NCBI GenBank assembly: GCA_016302005.1
Contig: JAEDOK010000010.1
Coordinates: 1-21,955, forward strand
Source: Oscillospiraceae bacterium
GTDB taxonomy: Bacteria; Bacillota_A; Clostridia; Oscillospirales; Oscillospiraceae
DNA: 21,955 bases
Reading direction: 5' to 3'
The notes beneath the pieces were generated by a model. The model did no database searches and was not told the DNA's origin. It saw nothing but the letters and a program-made list of their open reading frames with translations. Shown in pieces: positions 21,911-21,955 of this stretch (within the stretch, counting starts at the first letter, position 1; each line of letters starts with the position of its first letter). The position numbers and the translations under genes were made by a program.

Positions 21911-21944
21911 AAAACCGATTAAAATATTCATTTCAATCGGTTTT
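21911..21944 (-). terminator. Hairpin, probable terminator of a minus-strand gene beyond the window
   Basis: AAAACCGATT and AATCGGTTTT are perfect inverted repeats around a 14-base AT-rich loop. On the minus strand the stem ends in TTTTT, as expected for a gene converging from the right. No gene is visible between 21847 and the end of the window. Confidence 0.6.
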
Positions 21945-21955
21945 CAACGCCGTAC

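Overview
The window is about 22 kb of GC-rich chromosomal DNA, almost certainly from a spore-forming Clostridia-class Firmicute of the Oscillospiraceae/Ruminococcaceae type. Supporting signs are AGGAGG-type ribosome binding sites, sigma-A promoters, a PASTA-domain PrkC kinase with its PP2C phosphatase, a SPOCS/LysM spore-coat protein, the der-plsY-gpsA cluster, a four-cysteine L32 protein, and short intergenic palindromes of the kind I associate with this group. I count 20 protein genes plus one apparent pseudogene. There are no rRNA or tRNA genes, no CRISPR array and no transposase.

Layout. (1) 1-6540: a tightly coupled plus-strand operon, fmt (3' part only), rsmB, rlmN, stp/prpC, prkC, rsgA. 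It covers initiator-tRNA formylation, two rRNA methyltransferases, the Ser/Thr phosphatase-kinase pair and a ribosome-assembly GTPase. (2) 6541-7040: about 500 bp holding a 30-bp perfect palindrome, a terminator-like hairpin that also buries the ribosome binding site of a 48-residue membrane protein, and the first copy of a 160-bp MITE-like repeat. (3) 7041-9678: a SipL-like SPOCS/LysM protein, a convergent small lipoprotein, and a divergent ferredoxin with four 4Fe-4S motifs. The second 160-bp repeat lies exactly between the ferredoxin stop codon and its terminator. (4) 9689-11862: PepF-type oligopeptidase and an 88-residue partner. (5) 11902-14794, minus strand: a complete proline operon proB-proA-proC. 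(6) 14903-15548: a cytidylate-kinase-like protein. (7) 15663-16622, minus strand: an RluA-family pseudouridine synthase, divergent from yceD-rpmF (16792-17570). The two promoters are back to back and the yceD promoter is a perfect sigma-A consensus. (8) 17648-18447: a GNAT acetyltransferase, then a lipoprotein gene that looks broken by two small duplications. (9) 18448-21846: der, plsY, gpsA and a GtrA-like membrane protein, overlapping or nearly so. The window ends with two hairpins and no gene.

Most of the window is conserved housekeeping. I did not find a convincing new multi-gene system. The parts most worth a second look are non-coding: the two-copy 160-bp hairpin element (one copy with a 4-bp target duplication, plus a compensatory base-pair change between copies), the three dispersed 30-bp palindromes, and the hairpin covering the ribosome binding site of the small membrane protein.
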